Source: Flaccisagitta enflata (Eukaryota; Chaetognatha; Sagittoidea; Aphragmophora). Taken from it: 64,000 nt of DNA. The stretch spans positions 106,144,001 through 106,208,000 of the forward strand of contig OZ231126.1 of assembly GCA_965153355.1 (NCBI GenBank). The letters run 5' to 3'. This document shows, piece after piece, positions 1 through 14,211 of the stretch (position 1 is the first letter of the stretch; every line of letters begins with the position of its first letter). Made by a program: the position numbers and the translations under genes. The notes beneath the pieces were generated by a model. That model had not been told where the DNA came from. It saw only the letters and a list, made by a program, of their open reading frames with translations, and ran no database searches.

Positions 1-360
1 GCATGGCACAAAGACCAAGTCTTCTGTCCATCCCTGTCTGTACAATGGCACAGATGAGGCCATCTGTCTTAGTCCGGCCAATCGACTGTTAGGATCTCAA
101 TTCTTGCCCTTTCTCTTCTCTACGAGGTCACGCGGTCGATACCACTGGAATATGGGCGCCTCATCAAGAACCATCATGCCCATCTCCATCCTCCAAGCCA
201 TCCATCCAGTCTCCGATGCCCAGAATGAAACATTAAGTAGTAAAGATCAGATGGGACCAAATGCATGGTCAAATTGTCCGGAGTGTGATTTGTGTGAGGA
301 AAATCACACTGATCACAAAATCACATCACACATCACATATGAATAAATAGAGATATAGGA

Positions 361-820
<460 letters not shown>

Positions 821-1323
821 CATATAGAGAAGGAGACAGAAACGATATTATCATTGATATTTGTGACTTTGTGATGTGATTTTGTGATAGTTCTTTATTT
901 CTAACAATGACGTCATGGTAATAACTAGTTAGCTTAAACAGATATGCTGATTTCATTAAACTATATCTGAAATGTAGTTTGTGCCAAATTCAAAAGGAAA
1001 GGAAAGGTTCGAGCGATTCAAAGATTTCTAAATAAGGAATGATTTATTGATTTCTATATACATACACACACACACACACACACAAATGTCTCAGAGTTCA
1101 TTTTTTTTTTTTTTTGAGTCAGAGAGAGATATATACAGTTTTAAAGAGAATGAGACAGAGAAAGAGAATTTGTTGTAAATGTGCAGCTACGGACTCGAGT
1201 CAATAAATCTTGACAAGTGAAGAGGTTGAGAGGATCGAAGGACAAAAGATAAGGTTTGCTTAAGTGACTCGACTCTGAATGTGTGAATGTTTTTGCCTCG
1301 ATAATGCCGCAAAATAAACGGTG

Positions 1324-4300
1324 CTATTTGGGTGATTGTTTGTTTAGATTGAGAGTGTACTTTGCCGCGTCGAAATTGACTGGGGCTGTCATGCTCTGGT
1401 AGTTGTACACCTTGGTTATCGCCGATCTTTCGAAAAACTCCTCAATTTCGCTGATGGTTGGTAAGTCGGTCAGTTTGTCAGTAGGTACGTCGATCTGTTC
1501 GTCGTTACTTGGCTGAGGAGGAAGAATTGTTGGGCGCTTTTTGTTGAAAGATCTCACGCGTTTTGATGAAAACGGAATTTTCTTGATAGGTTGTAGAGGC
1601 AGTCGGACGGCATTGCTCCTGTGGATTGCCGATTCGTTAGTGACGGTGAAAGGTTTATCCGGTTTGATGCTTGCCGACGCTTGAAGATTGGGTCTGATTT
1701 CCGGTACCAATTGGCAAATTTCCGCCGAATCCTGAATGTTGGGTTTTTTCTCCGGTAGTGCCGCCTGCAGGTCGAGTTTGTTTTCCGGTAGTGCATCTGC
1801 CTGGACAAAGTCCGCCGTCGAGTGCATCTGCATTTTGGGCTGCGTCTCTTCTTCGTCAACGTTGTCGGATTCGTTCGCGTGCGAGTGAAGTTGCGCCTCT
1901 GTTGTGATGATGTTTGCCGAATGTGTTATTCGCGATGGTATTTCCGTTGGCGTATCTCTGGGAATCACTTCCTCGTAAGTTGGGTCGTTGGTTAGACATT
2001 GATTGGAAGTTACATCCTGTTCATTTACGCCATAACGTTGTGGCATGCCGAAAGAAGTGATGGCCGTGTCATTTGATGAATGTTTGTCCTTTTCTTTGTC
2101 CTTGTCTTTGCCGAAGGTAGACATTTCCGTTTTGACGCGCGTCGGTGATGAGTAAGATGAGAATGCAAATCTTGAACGGAAGTACGTCGGTGCGAATTCT
2201 TCAGGATCTCGATTTAGTCGGCCTTAAAAATGTACAAAGATGAAGAAAAAATGAAAGAAGGATATTGCCAGTAATAATCCACCTTGTGAGAGGATGTCCT
2301 AAACCTGTAACGTTATAAGTAGTAAAATGTGTTACACGATATATTGAGAAATAGGCACTAAAAGTAAAATGCTGAATCCGGGGTCTTTTTTGGTTATCCC
2401 AATTGCCAGCAATAATCCGCCTCGTGGGAGGATGTCCTAAACATGTAACGGAATAAGAAGTAAAACCTGTTACGCAGTATAATAGAAACATGGAACAAAA
2501 AGCAAAACGCTGAATCAAGGGTTCTTTTAATTAAGGGTTCTCCAAGTTGCCAGCAATAATCCTACTTTGTAGGGTTTGGCAAAATTGTTTGGGATTGAAA
2601 GATGTAATGGACGGACTGACCTACCGACCGATCGACACAGAAAGGTGTAGAGTTGCGTGTCCGCGAATAAAGATACAGTGGACTACTGCCTTATCGGCAC
2701 CTGATTTACCAACATTTCGGATTTAGCAGCCAGCATACCTTGGTCCCAAATTTTTTTAGGCTTTTACAATGTTAATTTTTTCTGATTTAACAACACCTGA
2801 TTTAACAGCTGAACCTCATTTACAGGCGTTTTTTTTTGTCCCTTCAAAAAATCTTCCCCCTTTTAAAGGCATTGTTACAAGATTTAATCAAATTTACAGT
2901 AATCTTTTTTTCATCTTTCTATTTTCAGCTAAAATTGAATATGAAAGATACAAAAAATAAAGTCAAAAATGCATACAGAAGCATGAAATAACACAACTAC
3001 TCCTGCCCAACCATCTGCGACTAGATTGCCGTCTATCCGGCCTTGTTTTTTAGTCGCGTGCTATGTGACTCTACACCCTGCTTTGTCGGTCTGTCGGTCC
3101 GTCTGTCCATCCGTCCATCCATTGGTCCGTCCGTCACACTTTACTTTTTTTGTTTTTTTGCGGTTTTGGGCCTCACTGCTCCTGCCCAAATGATCTGGTG
3201 ACCTCTATTACAGCCCCTGCCCACCCGCACGCGACTGGGGTAGCCGTGTATCCGGCCTTGTTACTATTTAATAATCTTTATCTTTCTAAATAGCATTAGT
3301 ATTTTATGTATGATAATGATTTTTTGATATGTTAAAGCAGGCCTTTTAGAGGCTATGTCTGTCAATCTGTCACTCAGTTTACCAGATGCATAAATGCTCA
3401 ACCATTGCATATGTTTGCATATAAAACTTTGTTGTGATCTTTTTTGTAAAAAGAAAAGTGGCAAATATTAGTAATTCAATTTAACAACATTCGGATTTAC
3501 AACCAAAATTACCCAGTCCCTTCAAGACCGTTATATCGGATTTCCACTGTATATAGATAACATTTACCTCTTCGTCGGCCAATAACTCGTCTCAGTTTGA
3601 AGAATATGAAAACCAACAGGATAAGTGTGAGGAACTAAATGAAGCCCACAATCATTGCAGCTGGAAGGATGAGTTAAGATGAGAATGTCATATGGTTTTT
3701 ACAAATATTGTGTGATGATGCGCTATCGATTAAAGGACCCAAAATGAGTCAATAATATGATAAAATCTCACCAAGGTAAAAAGGGAAATCCGCTTTCACA
3801 ATTGATTGGCGAGGTGTTTTGGTTGAGGAATTTTCATATTCGTTATCGTTTGTCGTTGATTTTGTCTCCTTCTGTGTGGTTGTTTGTGGGCTTTTTTGTG
3901 TGGTTGATTGTGGGTGTTGGTTTGTGGTTGTTCGTGGGTATTCTTGTGTAGTTGCATGTGGGTCTTCTTGTGTGGTTGATAGTGGGTGTTGGTTTGTGGT
4001 TATTTGTGGGTTTTCCTGTATTGTTGTTTGTGGGTTTTCTTGTGTGGTTGATTGTGGGTGTTGCTTTGTGGTTGATCCTGTTGTGTGTAGCTTTGGGATT
4101 GATGTGGTTGAAAATTTAGATAAACAATTGTTGTCATTGGGGTTGCAGTCAATTTTTGGATTTATGACTGTGGTCGCTGTGGTTAGATTTGTTTGCCTGT
4201 TTAGTGTGGTTGATGTGGGTATAGATGTGGTGGGATATGCTGGCGTGTGGATAATTGTGGTTGACACAGTTTTGTTGATGGTAGACTTCGCTACTGTGGG

Positions 4301-4846
4301 TGTGTTGGTTGTGGTTGTTGTGGTTGTATTAGCCGGCGTATGGATGATTGTGGTCGATGTGGGCATGGACGTGATCGATTTGATTGATGTGGGGATCTTG
4401 GTTGTGGTCGATGCGGTTGAATTAATCCATGTGTGGTCTATTGTGACCAACAAAGCCGTGGGCGTGGTCGATTTGACTGATGTGGGGATCTCGATTGTGG
4501 TTGACGTGGTTGAATTAGTCCGCGTGTGTTCGATTGTGGCCAACGAAGCTGTGGGTGTGGTCAATTTGGTTACATTTTCCAGCCAATTGTTTGTGGTTGA
4601 TGTGGGCATGGATGTGATCAATTTGATTGATGTGGGGATCTCGGTTGTGGTCGTTGCGGTTGAATTAATCCATGTGTGGTCTATTGTGACCAACAAAGCC
4701 GTGGGTGTGGTTGACTCGACTAATGTGGGGATCTCGGTTGTGGTTGTTGTTGTCGAATTAGTCCGCATGTGGTCGATTGTGGCCAACGAAGCCGTGGGTG
4801 TGGTCGATTTAGGCTTGGATGTGGTTGATTTGACGGGAATGACCAC
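1324..4846 (-). CDS. Thr-rich type I membrane protein, three exons, TAG in the membrane segment
   Basis: Three minus-strand exons join in consistent phase. Exon 4846-3772 is a mucin-like ectodomain full of Thr/Ser with repeated TTPTASL/TIDHT-type units. Exon 3660-3568 encodes a hydrophobic span ending in FFKLRRVIGRRR. Exon 2222-1324 encodes a 300-residue polar cytoplasmic tail. The donor TTG|GTGAGA and acceptor CTTCCAG flank the first junction (phase 1), and GAG|GTAAAT and TTTTTAAG the second (phase 1). The topology of stalk, membrane and basic stop-transfer is inferred from composition. The N-terminal signal peptide is not in the visible exon, so an upstream exon is missing from this model. 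An in-frame TAG at 3637-3635 lies inside the membrane span and would truncate the protein, so this may be a decayed gene. Intron 2 hosts a pogo-like element. No family is recognised. Confidence 0.6.
2264..2565. repeat. tandem repeat, unit about 137-148 bp
   Basis: The segment beginning TGCCAGTAATAATCC at 2264 recurs at 2401 and again, truncated, at 2549. Each unit contains GAGGATGTCCTAAAC and a TGTAACG/TGTTACRC palindromic portion. There are roughly 2.1 copies, diverged by several per cent, lying in intron 2 of the minus-strand membrane-protein gene. Confidence 0.75.
2606..2673 (-). mobile_element. Helentron-like 5' end fragment
   Basis: The reverse strand reads TTATTCGCGGACACGCAACTC followed by CTACACC and a GTCGATCGGTCGG-type run. 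This is the 5' terminus of the family seen intact at 57177. The 3' half is missing. It abuts the pogo-like element. Confidence 0.6.
2676..3549. mobile_element. pogo/Tigger-like non-autonomous TIR element
   Basis: The element begins CAGTGGACTACTGCC after TA (2674-2675) and ends GATTTCCACTG before TA (3550-3551). The reverse complement of the right end starts CAGTGGAAATCCGATATAAC, the style of pogo/Tigger termini, with the TA target duplication expected for Tc1-mariner relatives. The TIRs match well only at the outermost bases and near the CGGATTTA motif. No transposase is present. Helentron-like sequences are nested inside it. Confidence 0.55.
2999..3262 (+). mobile_element. Helentron-like copy A, after the 3' tail of another copy
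   Basis: A 3' tail (2999-3047, ending CCGGCCTTGTTTT) is followed directly by a short complete copy from 3048 to 3262. The copy has TTTTAGTCGCGTGC, CTCTACACCCTGCTTTGTC, a (GTCCGTC)n run, CCCCTGCCCACCCGCACGCGACT, the hairpin GCCG-TGTATC-CGGC (3243-3256) and CCTTGTT. It carries no gene. Confidence 0.75.
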
Positions 4847-4849
4847 AAC

Positions 4850-5931
4850 GTTGCAATCATCTTTATTGGATGATGGTTAGTATTTCATATATTGTTAAGA
4901 ATATTCATTATTTAAAAAATTAGATATACAGTTTTATTCTATGTTGTGATGGTAGTGGTACAGTTAAACACCGCTTTAAAGGATTTTTGGTGAGTGATAA
5001 TTTTTTTCTTTTAAAAGTGTACCTTTGCTATTGCCAATAAAAAGAATAAAAGGATGAAATATTAGGTATTATGAATTTGCAGCTGTTACATGCAGAATTC
5101 CGTTGGTGGAGGGTACGTTATAGCGGGTTTAATTATAGTTTGAAGTTTTATGCGCATGATAAAGGTAATGTTACTAATGTAACAGTATGAAATTCTAACC
5201 ATCGTATTCGTTGCAACCCCAAATATAACAAGAAATAGGGGAGAAAAAGATGAGAAAGAGAATTATTTTTTCCATGGTTATGGTTGTTTAAAGAGATGGT
5301 TTCCATGAATTGGGAAAAAATTGTATGAAGTTAAAAATTTGTGTTTCAATTTTCTCAATATTAAATGGTGATTGAAGATTTAATATGATCAGTGGTACCC
5401 GATGCTATAAATGGATTAATTTTTAAAAAATGATAAAAAAAAATGATATTATTGATGAAAAAAGTAGGGAAAATTTGATAACATGTGATGCATCTATGAA
5501 TATTTGGATTATAATAAGAAAAAAGATTATTATTAAACATTTCAGTAAAATTTGCACAATTATAAAAGAAAAAAAAAATTTAGGAATGTTTCATAAAAAA
5601 GTTTATGTTGTACCACGGTATATTAGGTAATTGGACCGCTGCTCAAAAACAGCATGCGAATGATATATGTGAAAAAAACCTGACGTTGGAAAAATAATTC
5701 TCATCGTTTGTGAATGCGTAACTTTTTACTAAACCTTATCATTATTAATGGTTTTTAAGCAGTTGGATATTTTTGCCAAAATTTTTAGGCAAAAGAAATA
5801 AAAATTGGAATTTTGTCAAATTCCTTTTTTTCCGTCTTTCTTTCTTTCTATCTCTTTTTTTCTTTTTCTCTTTCTTTCTTTCTTTCTCTCTTTCTTTCTT
5901 TCTTTCTTTTTTCTTTTTTTCTTTCTTTCTT

Positions 5932-6018
<87 letters not shown>

Positions 6019-6377
6019 CTTTATTTGTATTTCCGTCTATGAACCATATCTTTGACCTCGATTCCTTTTTTCCCTCAATTTCTTAACGACTTTTTTGCGA
6101 GTTATCAGTGATCATTTTGTCGATCACTCGAAACTGCACTTGAAATGTTTGCCGGTAAATGGGATTATCGTCAAGAAGATAAGCAAGGCCAATAAATCAA
6201 AGCGTCGCGTCCTCAAATACTTCATATACCTATTTGTATGTGGTTATTCTTTTTAGAAGGAATGTTGGTCTTTATAAAGACCTTTAGGGTCTTTTTTTTT
6301 TGGCCTTAAAAAAGGCCTTTTTGGGTGTCTAGTAGTAGTTTATACACATACTAAGGTGTTTGAGGCTGAAAGCATTT
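4850..6377. repeat. AT-rich intergenic DNA with a (TTTC)n/(CT)n array
   Basis: The array occupies about 5822-6014: TTTC-type units first, then a pure CT run of about 75 bp from 5937. The rest (4860-5820 and 6015-6377) is AT-rich. No conserved gene, RNA or element terminus was recognised. Confidence 0.8.
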
Positions 6378-6932
6378 TCAAACCTCAGTTTCCCGACCGA
6401 CCATGCGATCGGGGTTAGAGGCGCCTGAAGGGGCGGCTTCTTCGACGGCTTCTTGACCCAGCCTTTGTCTTCTCCGCAGCCTAATGAGAGCTGTTTCGAG
6501 GACGCCGGCCAGGAATTCTTGAACCGTCCCTCCCGTGCGAAGATGGGCCATGAGTTTGAGACAACCCAAACCGCACGTGACCAGGAAAGTCAGCAGTGAG
6601 ATGGCGATACCGCTGATTTCTCCTGGAGAGAGACCGGATGCTTCAATTGCCTCTTTTACCGTTTTAACTGCTCGAGTGAGGTCGTTAATCGTAATCGTCT
6701 TGTTTTTTTTGTTTGTCATTGTGGTCGTTGTGGTGATTGTGGTCGTTGTGGGTGTGCTTGTGGTCGTGATCGTTGTCGTTGTGGTTTCGTCAATGTCGCG
6801 TAAGTGGAGGTCATCGTCCCAGCCTTTTTCATCGATCTCCTTGACATTTGCCAAGATTTGATCGATTTGATCGTTGGCTGAGATAAATGACGCCAAAAGG
6901 ATGAGAGAAGCGGCGAGGATGAGTGGACGCAT
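6378..6932 (-). CDS. small type I membrane glycoprotein with Thr stalk
   Basis: An ORF of 184 codons from the ATG at 6932. The N-terminal MRPLILAASLILLASFISA is a textbook signal peptide. Next come an acidic helix (residues about 20-50), a Thr-rich stalk with TTTTITTT-like runs (about 51-75), an amphipathic stretch, a transmembrane span around GIAISLLTFLVTCGLGCL, and a basic then Glu/Ala-rich tail containing RRRQR. The upstream ORF start (7022) is less likely, because this ATG begins the signal peptide and lies about 50 nt downstream of a TATAAAAG box. The Thr-rich ectodomain resembles the neighbouring 1.3-4.8 kb gene in layout, not clearly in sequence. Function unknown. Confidence 0.7.
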   Translation of the reverse strand: MRPLILAASLILLASFISANDQIDQILANVKEIDEKGWDDDLHLRDIDETTTTTITTTSTPTTTTITTTTTMTNKKNKTITINDLTRAVKTVKEAIEASGLSPGEISGIAISLLTFLVTCGLGCLKLMAHLRTGGTVQEFLAGVLETALIRLRRRQRLGQEAVEEAAPSGASNPDRMVGRETEV

Positions 6933-6974
6933 CTTTGATGAGAGCAGTAGCAAAACGGTAAAGTAGAAAAGTGG

Positions 6975-7205
6975 CCTTGCTTTTATAGGGGGGGTTTGGT
7001 ATGAGATTCTCTCATTGGTCAATCACCTGGATTAAGTTTGGCGAGAAAAAGTGCATCTTTTTGATTTATAATCTGATTGGTTTAATAAAAGCCTCTGATT
7101 GGGTATAGGTATGCCCTATGATTGGTCAATTGTGGTCAAACGAAAAAGACGTTTCATCTCGCCAAACCTAATCCAATCGGATTTCTATAAAAAGAGATAT
7201 TTTCT
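6975..7205. promoter_or_regulatory. apparent bidirectional promoter with two TATA boxes
   Basis: CTATAAAAG on the minus strand (about 6980-6989) faces left towards the membrane-protein start. CTATAAAAAG on the plus strand (about 7186-7196) faces right. Between them are several CCAAT/ATTGG boxes (7012, 7076, 7096, 7120) and a 17-bp inverted repeat with one mismatch: GGATTAAGTTTGGCGAG at 7029 and CTCGCCAAACCTAATCC at 7158. The arrangement is symmetric about the middle. Confidence 0.55.
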
Positions 7206-7325
7206 CAAAAGGATTCATAATCGATCGATAAGGATTTAAGATTCACCTTCTCGAGTTCGGTGATGAGAAAAGGAAAAAAAAAAAGGAATGTTGAGATTTT
7301 TGAGGGTTGAGGATTTAGGAGAGAG

Positions 7326-7329
<4 letters not shown>

Positions 7330-7414
<85 letters not shown>

Positions 7415-7685
7415 TGATACTGACCAGAGAAGAAAGAGAGAGAGAGAAAGAAAGAGAGAAAGAAAGAAAGAAAAAAAGAAGGAAAGAAAGAGAGAAAGAT
7501 AGACAGCAGAAAGAAAGAAAGACAGATAGACAGAAAGAAAGTAACAAAGACATAAAGAAAGAAAGAAAGAGAGAAAGAAAGAAAGAAAAAAAGAAGGAAA
7601 GAAAGAAAGAGAAGAAAGACGGAAAGAAAGAAAGAAAGACAGAAAAAAAGAAAGAAAGAGAAGAAAGACGGAAAGAAAGAAAGAC

Positions 7686-7716
<31 letters not shown>

Positions 7717-7985
7717 GAGACAGACAGAAAGAAAAAAAGACAGAAAAAAAGAAAGAAAGAAAGAAAGAAAGAAAGACGGAAAGAAAGAAAGAAAGTCAGA
7801 AAAAAAGAAAGAAAGAGAAGAAAGATGGAAAGAAAGAGAGAAAGACAGAAAGAAAGAGAGAAAGAAAGAAAGAAAGACGGAAAGAAAGAAAGAAAGACAG
7901 AAAGAAAGAGAGAAAGAAAGAAAGAAAGATGGAAAGAAAGAAAGAAAGACAGAAAGAAAAACAGAAAGAAAGAAAGAAATAAGGA
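7330..7985. repeat. (GA)n then (GAAA)n purine tract
   Basis: About 80 bp of pure GA (7330-7411) are followed by roughly 550 bp of AAAG/GAAA units interspersed with GACAGA and GACGGA. The strand is almost wholly purine. The 235-281-residue ORFs on either strand are low-complexity artefacts. Confidence 0.9.
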
Positions 7986-8222
7986 ATGGAAATAATAGAA
8001 AAAAGTGGAGATAAAAGAAATCCGTTTCAATTTAGAGGGAAAAAAGTCCTTCTTGTGAAAGTGGCATTTATGTGACGTCACTGTTCAAAATTGGAAGTTG
8101 ACTTTAATTCTGACAAACACGTAGTTGGGCAAAATAAGCAGGCGGTTGGCCGTTGAAATTTGTAAAAATTAAAGGTATAAAAGGAAGGTCAATACTAAAA
8201 GTTTGCCACGTCCTTATTTCTC

Positions 8223-8436
8223 TTTTTAGTCGCGTGCACTGACTTCTAAAACTTCATTTATGCCACTAATCTTTTCTTTTCCCTCTCTCTTTCCGTCCGA
8301 TTTGGAACAGCATTTTCCGGCGTCTATGGGCGGTTTGGGGGTTACTGCTCCTGCCAAACCGTCTAGTTGGTCAATTTCATCACTGCCCCTGCCCACCCGC
8401 ACGCGACTTTGGCTCGTGTATACGGCCTTGTTTTTT
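8223..8436 (+). mobile_element. Helentron-like copy B, with captured flank
   Basis: It opens TTTTTAGTCGCGTGCACTGACT and closes CCCACCCGCACGCGACTTTGG, ACGGCCTTGTTTT. In place of the usual GTCC array it contains about 70 bp (8243-8311, from TTCTAAAACTTC to GATTTGGAACA) that closely match the flanking host DNA at 8451-8525, including the pyrimidine tract before the splice acceptor of the next gene. Confidence 0.7.
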
Positions 8437-8537
8437 GTATGTTCTGATTTCTAAAAAAAATTCATTTTATGCCACTAATCTTTTCTTTTCCCTCTCTCTT
8501 TTTATTTCTTCAGATTTGGAACACTTAGATTTTCATC

Positions 8538-9487
8538 ATGGCTCTCCCAAACATTAACAATTTGAGTGCAGATCTTCCTTCCATCTTTCAAGAAAGTTCT
8601 ACCATCTGCCCTCAAATTAAATGTATGGATGCAATCAAAGAATTGAAAAATCAAATATCTGACAATAAAACTCGCTACGTTTACCTCAATCAACAAATCA
8701 AATTGAACAAAAACAAAAGAATAGAACTTCAACACACCATTCGCACCCACAAACTAAATAAAAAAAAATTGGAAAATTTTGAGAAATTAGACAATCCATG
8801 TGAAGATAAACTACAAAAAGCAGAGAGAGATAAGCAACAATTTGTTTCTTCCATCAAAAGAATCCGTTTGAGAAGGGCAAATCTTCGAAGGGTAATAAAC
8901 AAAAAACAACGACAATTCCAACTCAAGGTCAAAAAGGAAAAACTTCAAATCGAAAACCTTCGAAAAAATTACAAGTTTCTGGATCATTTGCGAAGCAGAA
9001 GACAAGAGGTAACTGAAAAAAGAGGTGAACTCTATGCGACAATTTGAGGAAATGTGGACGAGAGTGCGCCAACAGTCAGAATCACTGAATGGCCCCAGAG
9101 ATGGTGTAGAACTAGAGGTGTGCATCAATACCATTAACACTTTTCTCAGCACTAACGATGAGAATAAAAAAGAAGAGATGGAGTATGTGGAAAAGTGTTC
9201 CAAAAAAAAGGCATCTGAGATAAAGGTATTGAAAAAAAATTTGTTTTGTCTTTTGAGAAAAGAGAATATGGAGAGGGCACGTTCGTCCCATCATTCTGCC
9301 ATGAATGAATGTGATGCCTCCTCACAAGATGCCTCCTCAAAAGATGCCTCTTCCTCACAAGATGCCTCCTGCTCACAAGATGCTTCTTCCTCACAAGAAA
9401 TCTCCTCCTCACAAGACGCCTCCTCCTCACAAGATGTGATTTCATCCTCGCAGATGGATGACATCAACGACGATTCCTTATTCCCAT

Positions 9488-9489
<2 letters not shown>
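8538..9489 (+). CDS. coiled-coil protein with Ser-rich tail, frame broken near 9015
   Basis: The frame from ATG 8538 gives 169 residues of strongly heptad-like Lys/Glu/Leu/Arg sequence (residues about 30-165). Around 9010-9020 the coding frame switches to a second frame that continues the coil (MRQFEEMWTRVRQQSESL) and ends in repeated (S)SSQDAS units and a final acidic DDINDDSLFP. The switch looks like a one-nucleotide indel near GAAAAAAGAGG rather than a canonical intron. The acceptor TTTCTTCAG at 8503-8511 suggests a 5'-UTR intron, perhaps reaching back to the promoter near 7190. A LINE is inserted immediately downstream. No family recognised. Confidence 0.55.
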
Positions 9490-12600
<3,111 letters not shown>

Positions 12601-12630
12601 ACAACTCTTTGTTTATTACAGCAGTCCTGC

Positions 12631-12966
12631 AGCAGTCTAGGTGGCGTGGCGATCAACGTTGCTGCAAGCAGCCTTCTCAAACAATTCAAGGTGGTGGGTT
12701 TGGTCGATTCAGTCGTCAAGGGCGATTTTCGAAATCGGCTAAAGTCCACAGGCCGAGAGCAACACAACGCAAAGAGGGCGTGTACGAACTCTAAATCGGC
12801 GTCAACGGTGATGAGAAAAGGCGATACGACAACTCTCATATTCCATGGACCCATCGAAATCCTTGGCCTTGAGCTGCGGAACTTTCTGAATTTTGATAAA
12901 ACTCTAGGAATATCCAATTTACAAGACCCGATGGGCTTGAATTCTGTGAAGACGAGAAGAACTTAG
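12631..12966 (+). CDS. terminal exon of an unidentified gene
   Basis: An open frame begins after the acceptor-like TTTGTTTATTACAG/TCCTGCAG and ends at TAG 12966. It encodes about 110 residues with balanced composition (AINVAASSLLKQF, LIFHGPIEILGLELRNF). No ATG lies near its 5' end, so it is read as an internal or last exon. The upstream exons may precede the LINE/A-tract insertion. No domain recognised. Confidence 0.4.
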   Translation, partial: SSLGGVAINVAASSLLKQFKVVGLVDSVVKGDFRNRLKSTGREQHNAKRACTNSKSASTVMRKGDTTTLIFHGPIEILGLELRNFLNFDKTLGISNLQDPMGLNSVKTRRT

Positions 12967-13112
12967 ATCCCGGTGCTTTCTCACCCCCCTTAATTGGCCT
13001 ATATTGATATTTGCACTTTTCTTCTGTTTAGTGTTTCTGTCATGGGTTATAAATAGAAATCTTTTAATTCCAAATTCCAATTATTCCCAACTGCCCCTGC
13101 CCAAATCAGGGT

Positions 13113-14211
13113 CAGTGAAAGGCTGCCCATCTTGGATGAAATCGTGCATCAAATATCCCCGCCAGCATCCCCAGATGAAGAATTTTTGGAGGAAAACATG
13201 GAGGAAAAAGGTGATTTATTCCCAAGAATTTTGGAAAACTCGTGTGCCCCTGCCCCTGCCCCAATTGCAGTCGTACCTGCCCCAATTGCAGTTGTAAGTG
13301 AGCAGGAAAAAGATGCATCAAGAATTGATTGCAACTCTCCCTCCTTCCCATTGCTGTTTGAGGAGGGAGAGGGGCTTCCGTCTGCTGATGTACAAACGGA
13401 TATCACTGCCCCTGCCCAAGGCGCAATGCAAGTTGAGAAAGGGCAGGATCGCGATGCTCCATTGAATGAAACCGACTCTATCTCCAAGTCGGTGAATTGC
13501 GAAGAGAGAGAAGATCTACCACCTCCAAATCAAGAAAAAGATGTTTCTGCCCCTGCCCTTGGTGCCAACAAAGATGGGAAGGGGCAGGATCGCAACGCTT
13601 CATTGAATAAAAGTGATTCTGTCTCCAATTCGGTCATTGGTGAAGAGAGAAAAGATCTGCAATCATCTCCAAATAAGGAAAAACATGTCTCTGCCCCTGC
13701 CCACGGTGGAATCGGAGATGGGAAGGGGCAGGATCGCGACGCTCCATTGAATGAAATTGACTCTGCCTCCAACCCGGTTGATTGCGAGGATATTCCTGCC
13801 CCTGCCCCGACAGTAGTTGTCGATGAGGTTGATAACACCGCATTGTCCGCCTCTCCCTCCTCTGCCTCTTCCTCTTTCTCCTCCGCCCACGTTTCCTCTT
13901 CCCACTCCAAAGCCGCTTCTTCTTCCAACGCTTCTCATTCCACCTCCTCAGCCTACGTCTCCACCGCTTCCTCCTCCTCGGCCTCCTCTTCTTCCTCTAA
14001 CGCCTCATCCCGTAGCGGTAACGTGTCTCCGACCACGCCAATGGAACAATCAAAAGAAATACAATTTCCCCATGATTCTGCTGTAGTGGTCCCGCAGTTG
14101 CAAGAAACATGCAAGAAGTTCATTTTGCCGGTAATCTTACCCCTTTGCAAGACGAGCCGCTACACACAAAAGGCACCTGTATCTCTGAACCCAGAGATGA
14201 AGAGAATATAG
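13113..14211 (+). CDS. Ala/Pro/Ser-rich protein with three ~45-residue repeats
   Basis: The open frame has its first ATG at 13198; the frame is open upstream to a possible acceptor GGGTCAG at 13112. Residues from about 13410 to 13800 form three tandem copies of a unit running SAPA.G....GKGQDRDAPLNE.DS.S..V.CEER.DL. At the DNA level each unit pairs GCCCCTGCCC with a downstream GGGCAGG. A Ser-run region (13860-14010) follows. The last 35 residues look non-coding. Coding potential moves to the overlapping frame starting at ATG 14109, so the two may be one gene broken by a frameshift or joined by splicing. Function unknown. Confidence 0.45.

Noticed and set aside
3757-4880. Val/Cys-rich plus-strand ORF of 353 codons
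   Set aside because: It is the antisense shadow of the Thr-rich exon, whose splice sites and phases fit on the minus strand.
5773-8081. Long Phe/Ser/Leu and Lys/Glu/Arg ORFs on both strands
   Set aside because: They are translations of TTTC, CT and GA/GAAA arrays; every frame is open because the repeat contains no stop codons.
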